Of a DNA stretch of 17,553 bases, positions 7,016-13,446 are shown one piece after another. The notes under the pieces are model-generated. The model saw nothing but the letters and a program-made list of their open reading frames with translations, searched no databases and was not told the DNA's origin. How positions within the stretch are numbered: the stretch's first letter is position 1; every line of letters begins with the position of its first letter. The stretch spans positions 1-17,553 of the forward strand of contig DASZZY010000019.1 of assembly GCA_036260395.1 (NCBI GenBank). The letters run 5' to 3'. Position numbers and translations under genes: made by a program. Source of the stretch: DASZZY01 sp036260395. GTDB taxonomy: Bacteria > Actinomycetota > UBA4738 > CALAEC01.

Positions 7016-7894
7016 TCAGGGGGCCCGCCCCACCACCACCCGTGTGACCTGGGGCGGCCCGATCGTGCTCCGGACGTCGCGGTACCCGGCACGGACGACG
7101 AGGGCACGCACGGCCCGGGCCCGATCGGGGCTGACCTCCATGAGGATCCAGCCGCCGGGCCGCAGCCACGCGCGGCCGTCGACGGCGGCTCGCTCCGCGA
7201 TCCCCAGCCCGTGGTCCGAGTAGTCGGTCAGGGTGTGTTCCGGCTCGAAGCCCCGGATCTCCAGCGGCAGCGTCTCGACGTCCGAGCGAGGGACGTACGG
7301 CGGGTGGATCGTCACCACGTCGACGACGCCGGCCAGGCGCCGCGGCAGCGGCGCGTAGAGATCGCCTCGGCGGAACGAGACGTTGGCCAGGCGGAGGGTC
7401 CGCGCGTTCCGGCGGGCCACGCCGACGGCCTCCTCGGAGACGTCGGTGCCGTGGACCTCGGCTCGCCGCAGCGCGTGCGCCACGGCCAGGGCCACCGGCC
7501 CCCCGCCGGTGGCCAGGTCGACCGCGACCGGCCGTTGCCGGCCGCGGAGCCGCCGGAGCGCCTGGTCGACCATGAACTCGGTGGACTGGCGCGGGACGAA
7601 GATCCCCGGCGTGACGGTCAGCTTGAGCCCGCAGAACCGCGTGTACCCGAAGATCTGGGCCAGCGGCTCCCCTCCGGCCCGCCGCCGCACCAGCTCGCGG
7701 AACCGCCGCCGGCGACGCCCGTCGATCGGCTCGTCGAGGTAGGGCGCCTCGTCGTCGAGCCCCAGCACGAACGACATCACCTGCTCGGCGTCCCACCGCT
7801 CGCGGTCGGACGGCCAGTGCTCGATCGCCGGGGAGCGCTTCAGCCGCTGGACGGCCTCGTCGATCAGGTCGCCGGCGGTGGTGGGCTCCGTCAC
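7016..7894 (-). CDS. PrmC/HemK-like SAM-dependent methyltransferase with HPPY in place of NPPY
   Basis: 292-aa class I methyltransferase of the N5-glutamine methyltransferase family (PrmC modifies the GGQ glutamine of release factors). The N-terminal helical domain (residues ~1-90) carries the RRAGGEPLAQIFGYTRFCGL stretch at ~71-90, close to the PrmC RRxxGEPxxYxxGxxxFxGL pattern. PRQSTE (~101-106) matches the PRPETE motif. SAM motif I is DLATGGGPVALA (126-137), a variant of DLGTGSGAIAL. The catalytic NPPY appears as HPPY at 197-200, followed by the family-like segment VPRSDVETLPLEIRGFEPEH. The normal Asn contacts the substrate glutamine amide, so His suggests a changed substrate or a divergent paralogue. 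No release-factor gene is nearby. The start is GTG 7894; TAAGGT 9 nt upstream can act as a -10 box, and AAGGTG within the same bases could be a weak ribosome binding site. Confidence 0.82.
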   Translation of the reverse strand: MTEPTTAGDLIDEAVQRLKRSPAIEHWPSDRERWDAEQVMSFVLGLDDEAPYLDEPIDGRRRRRFRELVRRRAGGEPLAQIFGYTRFCGLKLTVTPGIFVPRQSTEFMVDQALRRLRGRQRPVAVDLATGGGPVALAVAHALRRAEVHGTDVSEEAVGVARRNARTLRLANVSFRRGDLYAPLPRRLAGVVDVVTIHPPYVPRSDVETLPLEIRGFEPEHTLTDYSDHGLGIAERAAVDGRAWLRPGGWILMEVSPDRARAVRALVVRAGYRDVRSTIGPPQVTRVVVGRAP

Positions 7895-7903
7895 GCTGGC
7901 GGC

Positions 7904-7909
7904 ACCTTA
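7904..7909 (-). promoter_or_regulatory. -10 box TAAGGT for the PrmC-like gene
   Basis: TAAGGT on the minus strand lies 9 nt before GTG 7894. The same bases contain AAGGTG with 8-nt spacing, so a weak Shine-Dalgarno reading is the alternative. Confidence 0.4.
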
Positions 7910-7938
7910 CCCTCGCGTCCGCCGCGGCACCGTCGCGG

Positions 7939-7944
7939 TATCCT
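7939..7944 (+). promoter_or_regulatory. -10 box TATCCT for the GroES-family gene
   Basis: TATCCT ends 7 nt before GTG 7952 with no purine-rich ribosome binding site between them, which fits a leaderless transcript. No good -35 hexamer at 16-18 nt upstream. Confidence 0.5.
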
Positions 7945-7951
7945 CGCCGCG

Positions 7952-8305
7952 GTGGCGAACCGTCCGATCCGACCCGTTCCCGGGCCCGACCACGCCAAGG
8001 CGGTCCGGATGATGACCGACCGGGTGCTCGTGCGCCGTCCCGAGGAGGACGGCGAGCGGCGGTCCCGCGGCGGGCTGGTGATCCCGGCCACCGCGAACAC
8101 CGTCAGCAAGCGCGGCCGATGGGGGGAGGTCGTGGCGGTCGGGCCCAACGTGCGCAACGTCGAGGCCGGCGACCGGGTGCTGCTCCTGCCGGAGTCGGGG
8201 ATCGAGGTCGAGATCCGGGGCGAGGAGTACCTCCTGGTCCGCGAGCGCGAGATCCACGCGGTGGCCTCGGACCGCGAGGACGCCGGCACCGGCCTGTACC
8301 TCTAG
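7952..8305 (+). CDS. GroES-family co-chaperonin (actinobacterial second type)
   Basis: 117-aa protein of the Cpn10 fold. After a ~20-residue N-terminal extension the GroES core begins at MTDRVLVRR (residues ~21-29). It continues with GGLVIPATA (40-48, GroES equivalent of GGIVLPDTA), GEVVAVGP (58-65), AGDRVLLLP (72-80), IRGEEYLLVRE (88-98) and the last strand IHAVA. The protein ends in AGTGLYL, a tail I know from a second GroES-like family in Streptomyces and related Actinobacteria, not from the classical GroEL partner. No groEL is adjacent. GTG 7952 is chosen because a TATCCT -10 box lies 7 nt upstream and the relatives also carry an N-terminal extension; ATG 8009 or 8012 would remove it. Its stop shares a CTAG with the stop of the convergent hydrolase (8302-8305). 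Function as an alternative lid or stand-alone chaperone is unproven. Confidence 0.88.
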   Translation: MANRPIRPVPGPDHAKAVRMMTDRVLVRRPEEDGERRSRGGLVIPATANTVSKRGRWGEVVAVGPNVRNVEAGDRVLLLPESGIEVEIRGEEYLLVREREIHAVASDREDAGTGLYL

Positions 8306-9090
8306 GTCGCCTGCCCGAGGAACCCGCCCACCTTCCGCGTTACGGCCACCACCTCGCGCAGCAGCGCGTGGCGGTCCCGGAACATGAGCAGCTCCGCGTG
8401 GGGAAGCGCCCCGGCCAGCTCCCGGGCCACCTCCGCCCGGTGCACCGGGTCTCCCTCCTGCGCCACGATGAGGGCCGGCGCGGTGACCCGCCGGAGCGCT
8501 CCGAGATCCGGGATCGGAGGGTCATCGAGGGACTCTCGGATGGCATAAGGCATGCCGTCGCCGTTCATCGCCAGGATCGCCTCCCGGCGGCGGTCCCGGG
8601 CCGCCGGGAACTCCGCGAACATCCCTTCCTCCTCCTCCTCGGCGACGACGAGGTCGGCCACCTCGTCCAGCGGCTTGGTCTCCAGGAGGTCGGCCAGCCG
8701 GCGGAGCGCGCGGTGGGCGGCCGCCGAGCGCTCGAGGCGCGCCGGGAGGATGAACACCAGTCGCTCGAAGCGGTCCGGCTTCGAGCGCAGCAGGCGGAGG
8801 GTGGCGCCACCCGCGAGTGACACGCCGACGACGGCCGTGGCCCCGAACGCCGCGGCGACGTGATCGACGTCCGCCGCGAAGTCGTCCATCGAATAGCTCC
8901 CGGGCGGCGGGCGGTCGCTGTCGCCGTGCCCGCGGAAGTCGAACAGCACCTTGGTCCCGGGGACGAACGGGGCCAGGACCGAGAGGTCCTTGCGGCTCCC
9001 GGTCAACCCGTGGCCCACGACCGTGACCGGCTCGCCATCGCCGATCACGTCGACCGCCAGACGGACGCCGTTCGAGACCACGAAGCGCAC
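8302..9090 (-). CDS. Alpha/beta-fold hydrolase
   Basis: 262-aa single-domain alpha/beta hydrolase, probably cytoplasmic. The oxyanion-hole region is VVGHGLTGS (residues ~24-32), followed by the strand DFRGHGDSDRPP (51-62), which is typical of this superfamily. The nucleophile elbow is GVSLAG with Ser91. The acid is probably Asp214 (QEGDPVH) and the catalytic base probably His241 (RDRHALL). The lid region (~115-195) contains an acidic run of five Glu (151-155). The substrate is unknown; relatives include esterases, lactonases and C-C bond hydrolases. The start is GTG 9090, supported by TATCCT 8 nt upstream. It diverges from the agmatinase-family gene across only 26 bp and ends inside the stop codon of the GroES-family gene. 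Confidence 0.88.
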   Translation of the reverse strand: MRFVVSNGVRLAVDVIGDGEPVTVVGHGLTGSRKDLSVLAPFVPGTKVLFDFRGHGDSDRPPPGSYSMDDFAADVDHVAAAFGATAVVGVSLAGGATLRLLRSKPDRFERLVFILPARLERSAAAHRALRRLADLLETKPLDEVADLVVAEEEEEGMFAEFPAARDRRREAILAMNGDGMPYAIRESLDDPPIPDLGALRRVTAPALIVAQEGDPVHRAEVARELAGALPHAELLMFRDRHALLREVVAVTRKVGGFLGQAT

Positions 9091-9098
9091 GGCGACAG

Positions 9099-9104
9099 AG
9101 GATA
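9099..9104 (-). promoter_or_regulatory. -10 box TATCCT for the alpha/beta hydrolase
   Basis: TATCCT on the minus strand ends 8 nt before GTG 9090. It physically overlaps the opposing box GATACT at 9101-9106. Confidence 0.5.
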
Positions 9105-9106
9105 CT
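9101..9106 (+). promoter_or_regulatory. -10-like box GATACT for the agmatinase-family gene
   Basis: GATACT ends 10 nt before ATG 9117. It deviates at the first base of TAnnnT. The site shares four base pairs with the opposing TATCCT box, so both promoters probably cannot be occupied together. Confidence 0.4.
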
Positions 9107-9116
9107 GGCGACCGCC

Positions 9117-10151
9117 ATGGAGCTGAACCGGGGGACCGAGCCGGCCTACGCCGGCGTGGGCCTGACGTTCTCCCGGACGCCGCTGGTGCTCCGTCCCGAG
9201 GACCTCGTCGGAGCCGACGTGGCGATCGTCGGGGCCCCCATCGACGAGACGACGGTGGTCCGTCCCGGGGCGCGCTACGGGCCCCGGGCCATCCGGCAGG
9301 CGGACCCCAGCGGCGCCCCGCCCAGCCGGCACCACATGGACCTCGGCGTGGATCCCTTCGAGGTGCTCACCGTCGTGGACCACGGTGACGCCGAGGTGGT
9401 CCCGGCCGATCCCGCCCGGAGCCACGAGGCGATCCGCGGCGCCGTCCGTGACGTGATGGCCGCCGGCGCCGTGCCGCTGGTGCTCGGCGGCGACCATTCG
9501 ATCCTCCATCCGGACGCCGGGGCGGCCGCGGAGGCCCTCCGACCGGCGTCGCTCGGCGTGATCCACTTCGACGCCCACGCCGACGACGCCGAGCACCTGT
9601 ACGGCGTCCGCCGCTCGCACGGGACGCCGGTCCGCCTGCTCGTCGAGGAGGGTGCGGTCCGCGGCGAGCACATCGTCCAGGTGGGGCTCCGGGGGTATTG
9701 GCCGGGGCCCGAGGAGTTCGCCTGGGCCCGCGAGCGGGGGCTGGTGTGGTTCACGCAGGGCGAGATCGACGAGCGCGGCTTCGACGCGGTCATGGACGAC
9801 GTGATCGAGATCGCGCGGGCGCCCGACCATCTGTGGCTGTCGGTCGACATCGACGTCGTGGACCCGGGAGCCGCGCCGGGGACGGGAGCGCCCGAGCCGG
9901 GCGGGCTGCAACCGCGCGAGCTGCTGGCGGCCGTCCGGCGGATCGCCGTGGAGCTCGGCTTCGCCGGGATGGAGGTGGTCGAGGTGTCCCCGCCCTACGA
10001 CCACGCCGAGGTGACGGCGCTGCTGGCGAACCGCGTCGTCCTCGAGGCACTGTCCGGCCTGGCGCTCCGGCGGCTGGGCGGGGAGCCACGCCCCGAGCGC
10101 CCCGCCCGCGGCGGACCCGACTTCAGCTCCGCGGATCGACGAGGACCTTGA
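9117..10151 (+). CDS. Agmatinase/arginase-family ureohydrolase
   Basis: 344-aa binuclear manganese hydrolase of the ureohydrolase fold, which releases urea (or a related amidine product) from guanidino compounds such as agmatine, guanidinobutyrate or formiminoglutamate. All six metal ligands are visible: His127 (GGDHS), Asp152/His154/Asp156 (FDAHADD) and Asp244/Asp246 (SVDIDVVDP). SHGTP (167-171) and GTGAPEPGG (255-263) match the agmatinase substrate-loop signatures. FDAHADDAEH differs from the usual DAHtDt, so the exact substrate is open. The last ~25 residues (after LALRRLGG) are Arg/Pro/Gly-rich and overlap the end of the convergent dehydrogenase by 29 nt. The start is ATG 9117 with a GATACT box 10 nt upstream and no good ribosome binding site. 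No arginine decarboxylase gene is nearby to support agmatine specifically. Confidence 0.9.
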   Translation: MELNRGTEPAYAGVGLTFSRTPLVLRPEDLVGADVAIVGAPIDETTVVRPGARYGPRAIRQADPSGAPPSRHHMDLGVDPFEVLTVVDHGDAEVVPADPARSHEAIRGAVRDVMAAGAVPLVLGGDHSILHPDAGAAAEALRPASLGVIHFDAHADDAEHLYGVRRSHGTPVRLLVEEGAVRGEHIVQVGLRGYWPGPEEFAWARERGLVWFTQGEIDERGFDAVMDDVIEIARAPDHLWLSVDIDVVDPGAAPGTGAPEPGGLQPRELLAAVRRIAVELGFAGMEVVEVSPPYDHAEVTALLANRVVLEALSGLALRRLGGEPRPERPARGGPDFSSADRRGP

Positions 10152-11124
10152 CCTCCGACCCCTCCCCGTCGGCGAGGCGGGCCATGGCAGCCCCGGTCTC
10201 CTCCAGCGGGACCACCGACGTCGCCACCCGGCGGATCTCCGGGCGGCGGGCCAGCAGGTCCAGCGACGCGACGATGTCCTCCCTGTTCGGCCCCGAGATC
10301 GAGAACGCCCGGAGCTCCTTGACCGCCAGCACCGCGGGGATGATCGGCACCGGCTCGAACGGGATGCCGAGGATGCCCACGACGCCGCCGTGCCGGGCGG
10401 TGTTGAACGCGAGCTGGAGCGCCGAGGGGACGCCCGAGCACTCCATGGCGACGCGGGGGCCGAGCGGGTCGTAGGCGAACATCTTCCAGAAGGGGTCCTC
10501 TGCGGTGGGATCGAAGGCGTCCTCGCACCCGAGCTCGAGGCCGAGCGCCCGGCGATCCTCGCGTGGGTCGCCACCGACCACTCGCGCCCCGGCATCCACG
10601 GCAGCGGCCACCGTGAGCAGGCCGATCGAGCCGAGCCCGGAGGCGTACACCACGTCGCCAAGCGCGACCTCGGCGAGGCGGACGGCCCGCGCCGCGACGC
10701 CGAGCGGCTCGGCCAGCGCGGCGGTGCGATCGTCGAGCCCCTCGGGGATCGGGACGAGGTTCTCGGCAGGGTAGGTCACGCGCTCGGCGAATCCCCCGTA
10801 GCGGTCGAGCGGCTCCAGGCAGTACCGAGGCTGCCCGCGAGCGCACCACGCGCATTCGCCGCACCCGCGGACCGGCAGCGGCACGACACGGTCCCCCGCT
10901 CGCCACCCGCCCGCCGGGGTCTCGACCACGCCGGCGATCTCGTGACCGAGGACGCGGTCGGGCCCCGACATGATCCCGGTCTTGAACAGCGAGAGATCCG
11001 AGCCGCAGATCCCGCAGTACCCGACGGTCAGCCGGACGTCTCCGGGGCCCGGTTCGGGATCTGGGAGGTCGCGAACCACGACGCTCCGGTAGCCCTCGAA
11101 CACCGCCGCCCGCACGGGCGGCAT
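10123..11124 (-). CDS. Zinc-dependent medium-chain alcohol/polyol dehydrogenase
   Basis: 333-aa MDR-family NAD(P)-dependent dehydrogenase. Catalytic zinc ligands: Cys37 (CGICGSD) and His61-Glu62 (GHEIAG). Structural zinc: Cys88, Cys91, Cys94 and Cys102 (CGECAWCARGQPRYC). The nucleotide-binding glycine motif is GLGSIG (163-168), and Asp186 (GGDPRED) at the end of the second strand suggests NAD over NADP. The overall form resembles sorbitol, threonine or galactitol dehydrogenases; the exact alcohol is unknown. The start is ATG 11124, where homology begins; a weak GATGTT -10-like hexamer lies 8 nt upstream. It diverges from the TIMP-like gene (34-nt gap), and its last 29 nt overlap the 3' end of the agmatinase-family gene on the other strand, so the two cannot be fully transcribed without antisense overlap. 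Confidence 0.9.
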   Translation of the reverse strand: MPPVRAAVFEGYRSVVVRDLPDPEPGPGDVRLTVGYCGICGSDLSLFKTGIMSGPDRVLGHEIAGVVETPAGGWRAGDRVVPLPVRGCGECAWCARGQPRYCLEPLDRYGGFAERVTYPAENLVPIPEGLDDRTAALAEPLGVAARAVRLAEVALGDVVYASGLGSIGLLTVAAAVDAGARVVGGDPREDRRALGLELGCEDAFDPTAEDPFWKMFAYDPLGPRVAMECSGVPSALQLAFNTARHGGVVGILGIPFEPVPIIPAVLAVKELRAFSISGPNREDIVASLDLLARRPEIRRVATSVVPLEETGAAMARLADGEGSEVKVLVDPRS

Positions 11125-11158
11125 CCTATGGGAACATCCGGCTCGGGAGGGAGGTCGG

Positions 11159-11725
11159 ATGGGCGTGCGGCGGGTACTCGTCGTAGTGGTGGTGAGCGGC
11201 GCGGCCGTGGCGCTCTCGGCCGGCCCCTCGTGGGCGTGCACGTGCGTGCAGTATTCCCCCGAGCGGCACGCCAAGTTGGCGGACGTCATCGTCGCGGGCC
11301 GGATCGACGCGCTCACCGAGGGACCGCAGATCGACGTGGCGCACCTGACGGTGACCGACGTCTACAAGGGGCCCCGAACCGGCGGCTGGACGGTGGAGAC
11401 CGCGGCGGACGGCCCCGCGTGCGGGTACGAGTTCGTCGAGGGCCGCCGGTACACGGTGTTCGGGTCGGTGGACGACGGCACGCTCAAGGGCACTCTCCAC
11501 ACCAGCCTCTGCACGGCGACGACCGCCGGTGACATCGATCCCCACGTCTTCGGGCTGGACCCGGCCGTCCGGCTCCGCAAGCCACCGCCGCCGGCTCCCG
11601 CGCCGGGGGAAGAGGACGCCGCCACCCAGTGGCCGTGGGCCGCCGTCGCGGGCGGCGCGGTGGCGGGCGGGCTCGCGGCGCTGATCGCGGTCCGCCGGAC
11701 GCGGAGGCCCAAGACGCTGACGTAG
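11159..11725 (+). CDS. Secreted, membrane-anchored TIMP-like (netrin/OB-fold) protein
   Basis: 188-aa exported protein. Signal peptide: basic start MGVRR, hydrophobic run to ~20, cleavage probably after Ala26 (SWA). The mature chain would then begin Cys27-Thr-Cys29, the same N-terminus as animal tissue inhibitors of metalloproteinases, in which the N-terminal Cys chelates the protease zinc. Other TIMP-like landmarks in order are ADVIVAGRI (41-49), VTDVYKG (65-71), CGYEF (88-92) and DGTLKGTLHTSLC (106-118). Cys27, Cys29, Cys88 and Cys118 could form two disulfides. A Pro/Ala stalk (141-149) and a C-terminal helix (~159-178) followed by RRTRRPK anchor it to the membrane. The ribosome binding site AGGGAGG (11148-11154) makes ATG 11159 secure; this is one of the few genes here with a clear one. 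Bacterial TIMP-like proteins exist, but protease inhibition by this one is inference. The CxxC-lipobox reading was considered and rejected. Confidence 0.82.
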   Translation: MGVRRVLVVVVVSGAAVALSAGPSWACTCVQYSPERHAKLADVIVAGRIDALTEGPQIDVAHLTVTDVYKGPRTGGWTVETAADGPACGYEFVEGRRYTVFGSVDDGTLKGTLHTSLCTATTAGDIDPHVFGLDPAVRLRKPPPPAPAPGEEDAATQWPWAAVAGGAVAGGLAALIAVRRTRRPKTLT

Positions 11726-11728
11726 ACT
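11723..11728 (+). promoter_or_regulatory. -10 box TAGACT for the ThDP enzyme, embedded in the preceding stop codon
   Basis: TAGACT begins with the TAG stop of the TIMP-like gene and ends 8 nt before GTG 11737. This suggests the enzyme gene has its own leaderless transcript despite the 11-nt gap to its upstream neighbour. Confidence 0.45.
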
Positions 11729-11736
11729 TCCGCGCC

Positions 11737-13422
11737 GTGGAGCTCTCGGGGAGCGAGCACGGCGGCGTCCTGGCGGCCCGGGCCCTGAAGGAGTGCGGCG
11801 TCACCACGATCTTCGCGCTGCCGGGCGGCCACATCCTGCCGCTGTTCGAGGGGGCCCGCCGCGAGGGCATCCGCATCATCGACACGCGGCACGAGGAGGG
11901 GGCCGCCATGGCCGGCGTCGGCTGGGCGCTGGCCAGCGGCGAGCCCGGCGTCGTGGCCGTCACCGCCGGGCCCGGCGTGACGAACGCCATCCCCGGGCTG
12001 GCCGAGGCCCACGCCTTCGGCGCCCCGGTCGTCCTCATGGCCGGCCGGACCGCCTTCCGCCAGCACAACCGGGGCGCGGTCCAAGACCTCCCGCAGCTGC
12101 GCCTGGTCGAGCCGATCACCAAGTGGCAGGCCACCTGCCACGAGACCGCGCGCGTCGGCGATTACGTCCGCGAGGCCCTCCACCGGGCGCGGGCCGGCAA
12201 GCCGGGGCCGACGTTCCTGGAGATCCCCCAGGACGTGATGGGGAACGCCGCCGTGGAGCCCACGCGCCCGTTCCGGTTCGGCTACCCGGACGACGTGCCG
12301 CGCGCCGCGCCGCGCGCCGCCGACCTCGAGCGCGCGCTGGACCTGCTGGCCTCGGCCGAGCGGCCGCTCGTCGTGGCCGGGGGCGGCGCCTTCTGGTCCG
12401 GGGCCGGGGAGGTGCTGGCGGCGTTCTGCGAGCGGAGCGGGATCCCGGTCACGACGACCAGCGCGGCCCGCGGCCTGGTGCCCGACGACCATCCGCGCTG
12501 CCTGGGCGGCCTCGTCCACGGCGGCATCGCCCTGGCGAGCTCCGACGTGGCGCTGGTCCTCGGCTCCGCGTTCAACGCGAACCTGGTCTACGGCGGCCTC
12601 CCGCTGTTCCCGCCGGACGGCGCGGTGATCCAGGTCGACGTCCGTGCCGAGCAGGTGGGCGGCAACCGCCGGCCGGACCTCGCGCTGGCCGCCGACGTCC
12701 GGACGTTCCTCGAGGCCGCCACCGAGGCGTGGACGGCGCCGGCGGACCGATTCGACGAGTGGACGGCGAAGGCCCGGGACGGCGTCGCTTCGAGCCTCCG
12801 CGGGTGGGAGCAGCAGACCGAGGCCTCCACCGCCCGCCTCCACCCGGGGTGGGTGGCCCGCGAGACGGCCCGGTTCGCCGCCGCACTCGGCCCCCACACG
12901 TTCGCGTGCGACGGGGGCGACAGCCTGGTCTGGGGGCTGGCGTTCGCCCGCGTCGCAGGCCCGGGCCGCCACCCTGCCACGGGCTCGGCGCTCGGCACGC
13001 TCGGGGTCGGCCTCCCGTTCGCCCTGGCCGCCAGGGCGGCCCGCCCCCGGGAGCCGGTGTTCCTGTTCACCGGCGACGGGGCCTTCGGGCTGACGGCCAT
13101 GGAGCTCGACACGTGTGCCCGCCACGGTCTCCCGGTCGTCGTCGTCGTCGTCAACAACGGCGGGTGGGGCGACGTCCGCCACGAGCAGCGGGCGATGTAC
13201 GGGGCCGAGGCCGACGTGGGCGCGATCCTCTCCGAGCTCCGCTACGACCTGCTGGCCCAGGCCGTCGGCGGCTACGGCGAGACGGTGGAACGCGCCGAGG
13301 ACCTCCGCCCCGCCCTCCAACGGGCGGTCGACGCGGGGATCCCGGCGGTGCTGAACGTGCTGTGCGAGGCCGAGGTCATGAGCGAGCTCATGAGGAATCT
13401 CGCCGCGCTCGACGTTATGTGA
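11737..13422 (+). CDS. Thiamine-diphosphate-dependent enzyme (acetolactate synthase / 2-hydroxyacyl-CoA lyase-like)
   Basis: 561-aa member of the ThDP superfamily with three domains: Pyr (residues ~5-170), central (~195-330) and PP (~375-540). The catalytic Glu that protonates the cofactor is Glu53 (RHEEGA). The cofactor/Mg motif is GDG at 446-448, closing with NN at 473-474. The PP-domain segment TAMELDTCARHGLP resembles oxalyl-CoA decarboxylase and 2-hydroxyacyl-CoA lyase (GMEVETICRYNLP type) more than classical IlvB, and no ilvN regulatory-subunit gene is adjacent. Acetolactate synthesis is therefore doubtful; C-C lyase or decarboxylase activity on a 2-hydroxyacyl-CoA or 2-oxoacid is more likely. 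The start GTG 11737 is supported by TAGACT 8 nt upstream and by homology starting there. A run of six GTC codons encodes Val in the strand before NN. Confidence 0.88.
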   Translation: MELSGSEHGGVLAARALKECGVTTIFALPGGHILPLFEGARREGIRIIDTRHEEGAAMAGVGWALASGEPGVVAVTAGPGVTNAIPGLAEAHAFGAPVVLMAGRTAFRQHNRGAVQDLPQLRLVEPITKWQATCHETARVGDYVREALHRARAGKPGPTFLEIPQDVMGNAAVEPTRPFRFGYPDDVPRAAPRAADLERALDLLASAERPLVVAGGGAFWSGAGEVLAAFCERSGIPVTTTSAARGLVPDDHPRCLGGLVHGGIALASSDVALVLGSAFNANLVYGGLPLFPPDGAVIQVDVRAEQVGGNRRPDLALAADVRTFLEAATEAWTAPADRFDEWTAKARDGVASSLRGWEQQTEASTARLHPGWVARETARFAAALGPHTFACDGGDSLVWGLAFARVAGPGRHPATGSALGTLGVGLPFALAARAARPREPVFLFTGDGAFGLTAMELDTCARHGLPVVVVVVNNGGWGDVRHEQRAMYGAEADVGAILSELRYDLLAQAVGGYGETVERAEDLRPALQRAVDAGIPAVLNVLCEAEVMSELMRNLAALDVM

Positions 13423-13424
13423 CG

Positions 13425-13443
13425 GTCGCGCGTCCGGCGCGGC
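13425..13443. terminator. GC-rich hairpin between convergent genes, possible terminator
   Basis: GTCGCGC and GCGCGGC can pair as a 7-bp stem with one G-T pair around a 5-nt GTCCG loop, just after the ThDP-enzyme stop and before the cyclic-nucleotide-domain stop. No T-tract follows on either strand. Confidence 0.3.
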
Positions 13444-13446
13444 GGC

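Noticed and set aside
6991..7107. N-terminal extension of the acyl-CoA synthetase to 7107
   Set aside because: The extra 39 residues are low-complexity and overlap the PrmC-like gene. TACAGT 7 nt before GTG 6990 and normal family length support the shorter form.
11225..11248. Lipoprotein lipobox at Cys27 of the TIMP-like protein
   Set aside because: The preceding residues are Ser-Trp-Ala, without the Leu/Val/Ile at -3 of a lipobox; signal peptidase I cleavage after Ala26 fits better.
11362..13320. A 652-aa minus-strand open frame antisense to the TIMP-like and ThDP-enzyme genes
   Set aside because: Low-complexity Arg/Gly/Asp/Gln-rich, with no recognisable domain; the plus strand is clearly coding.
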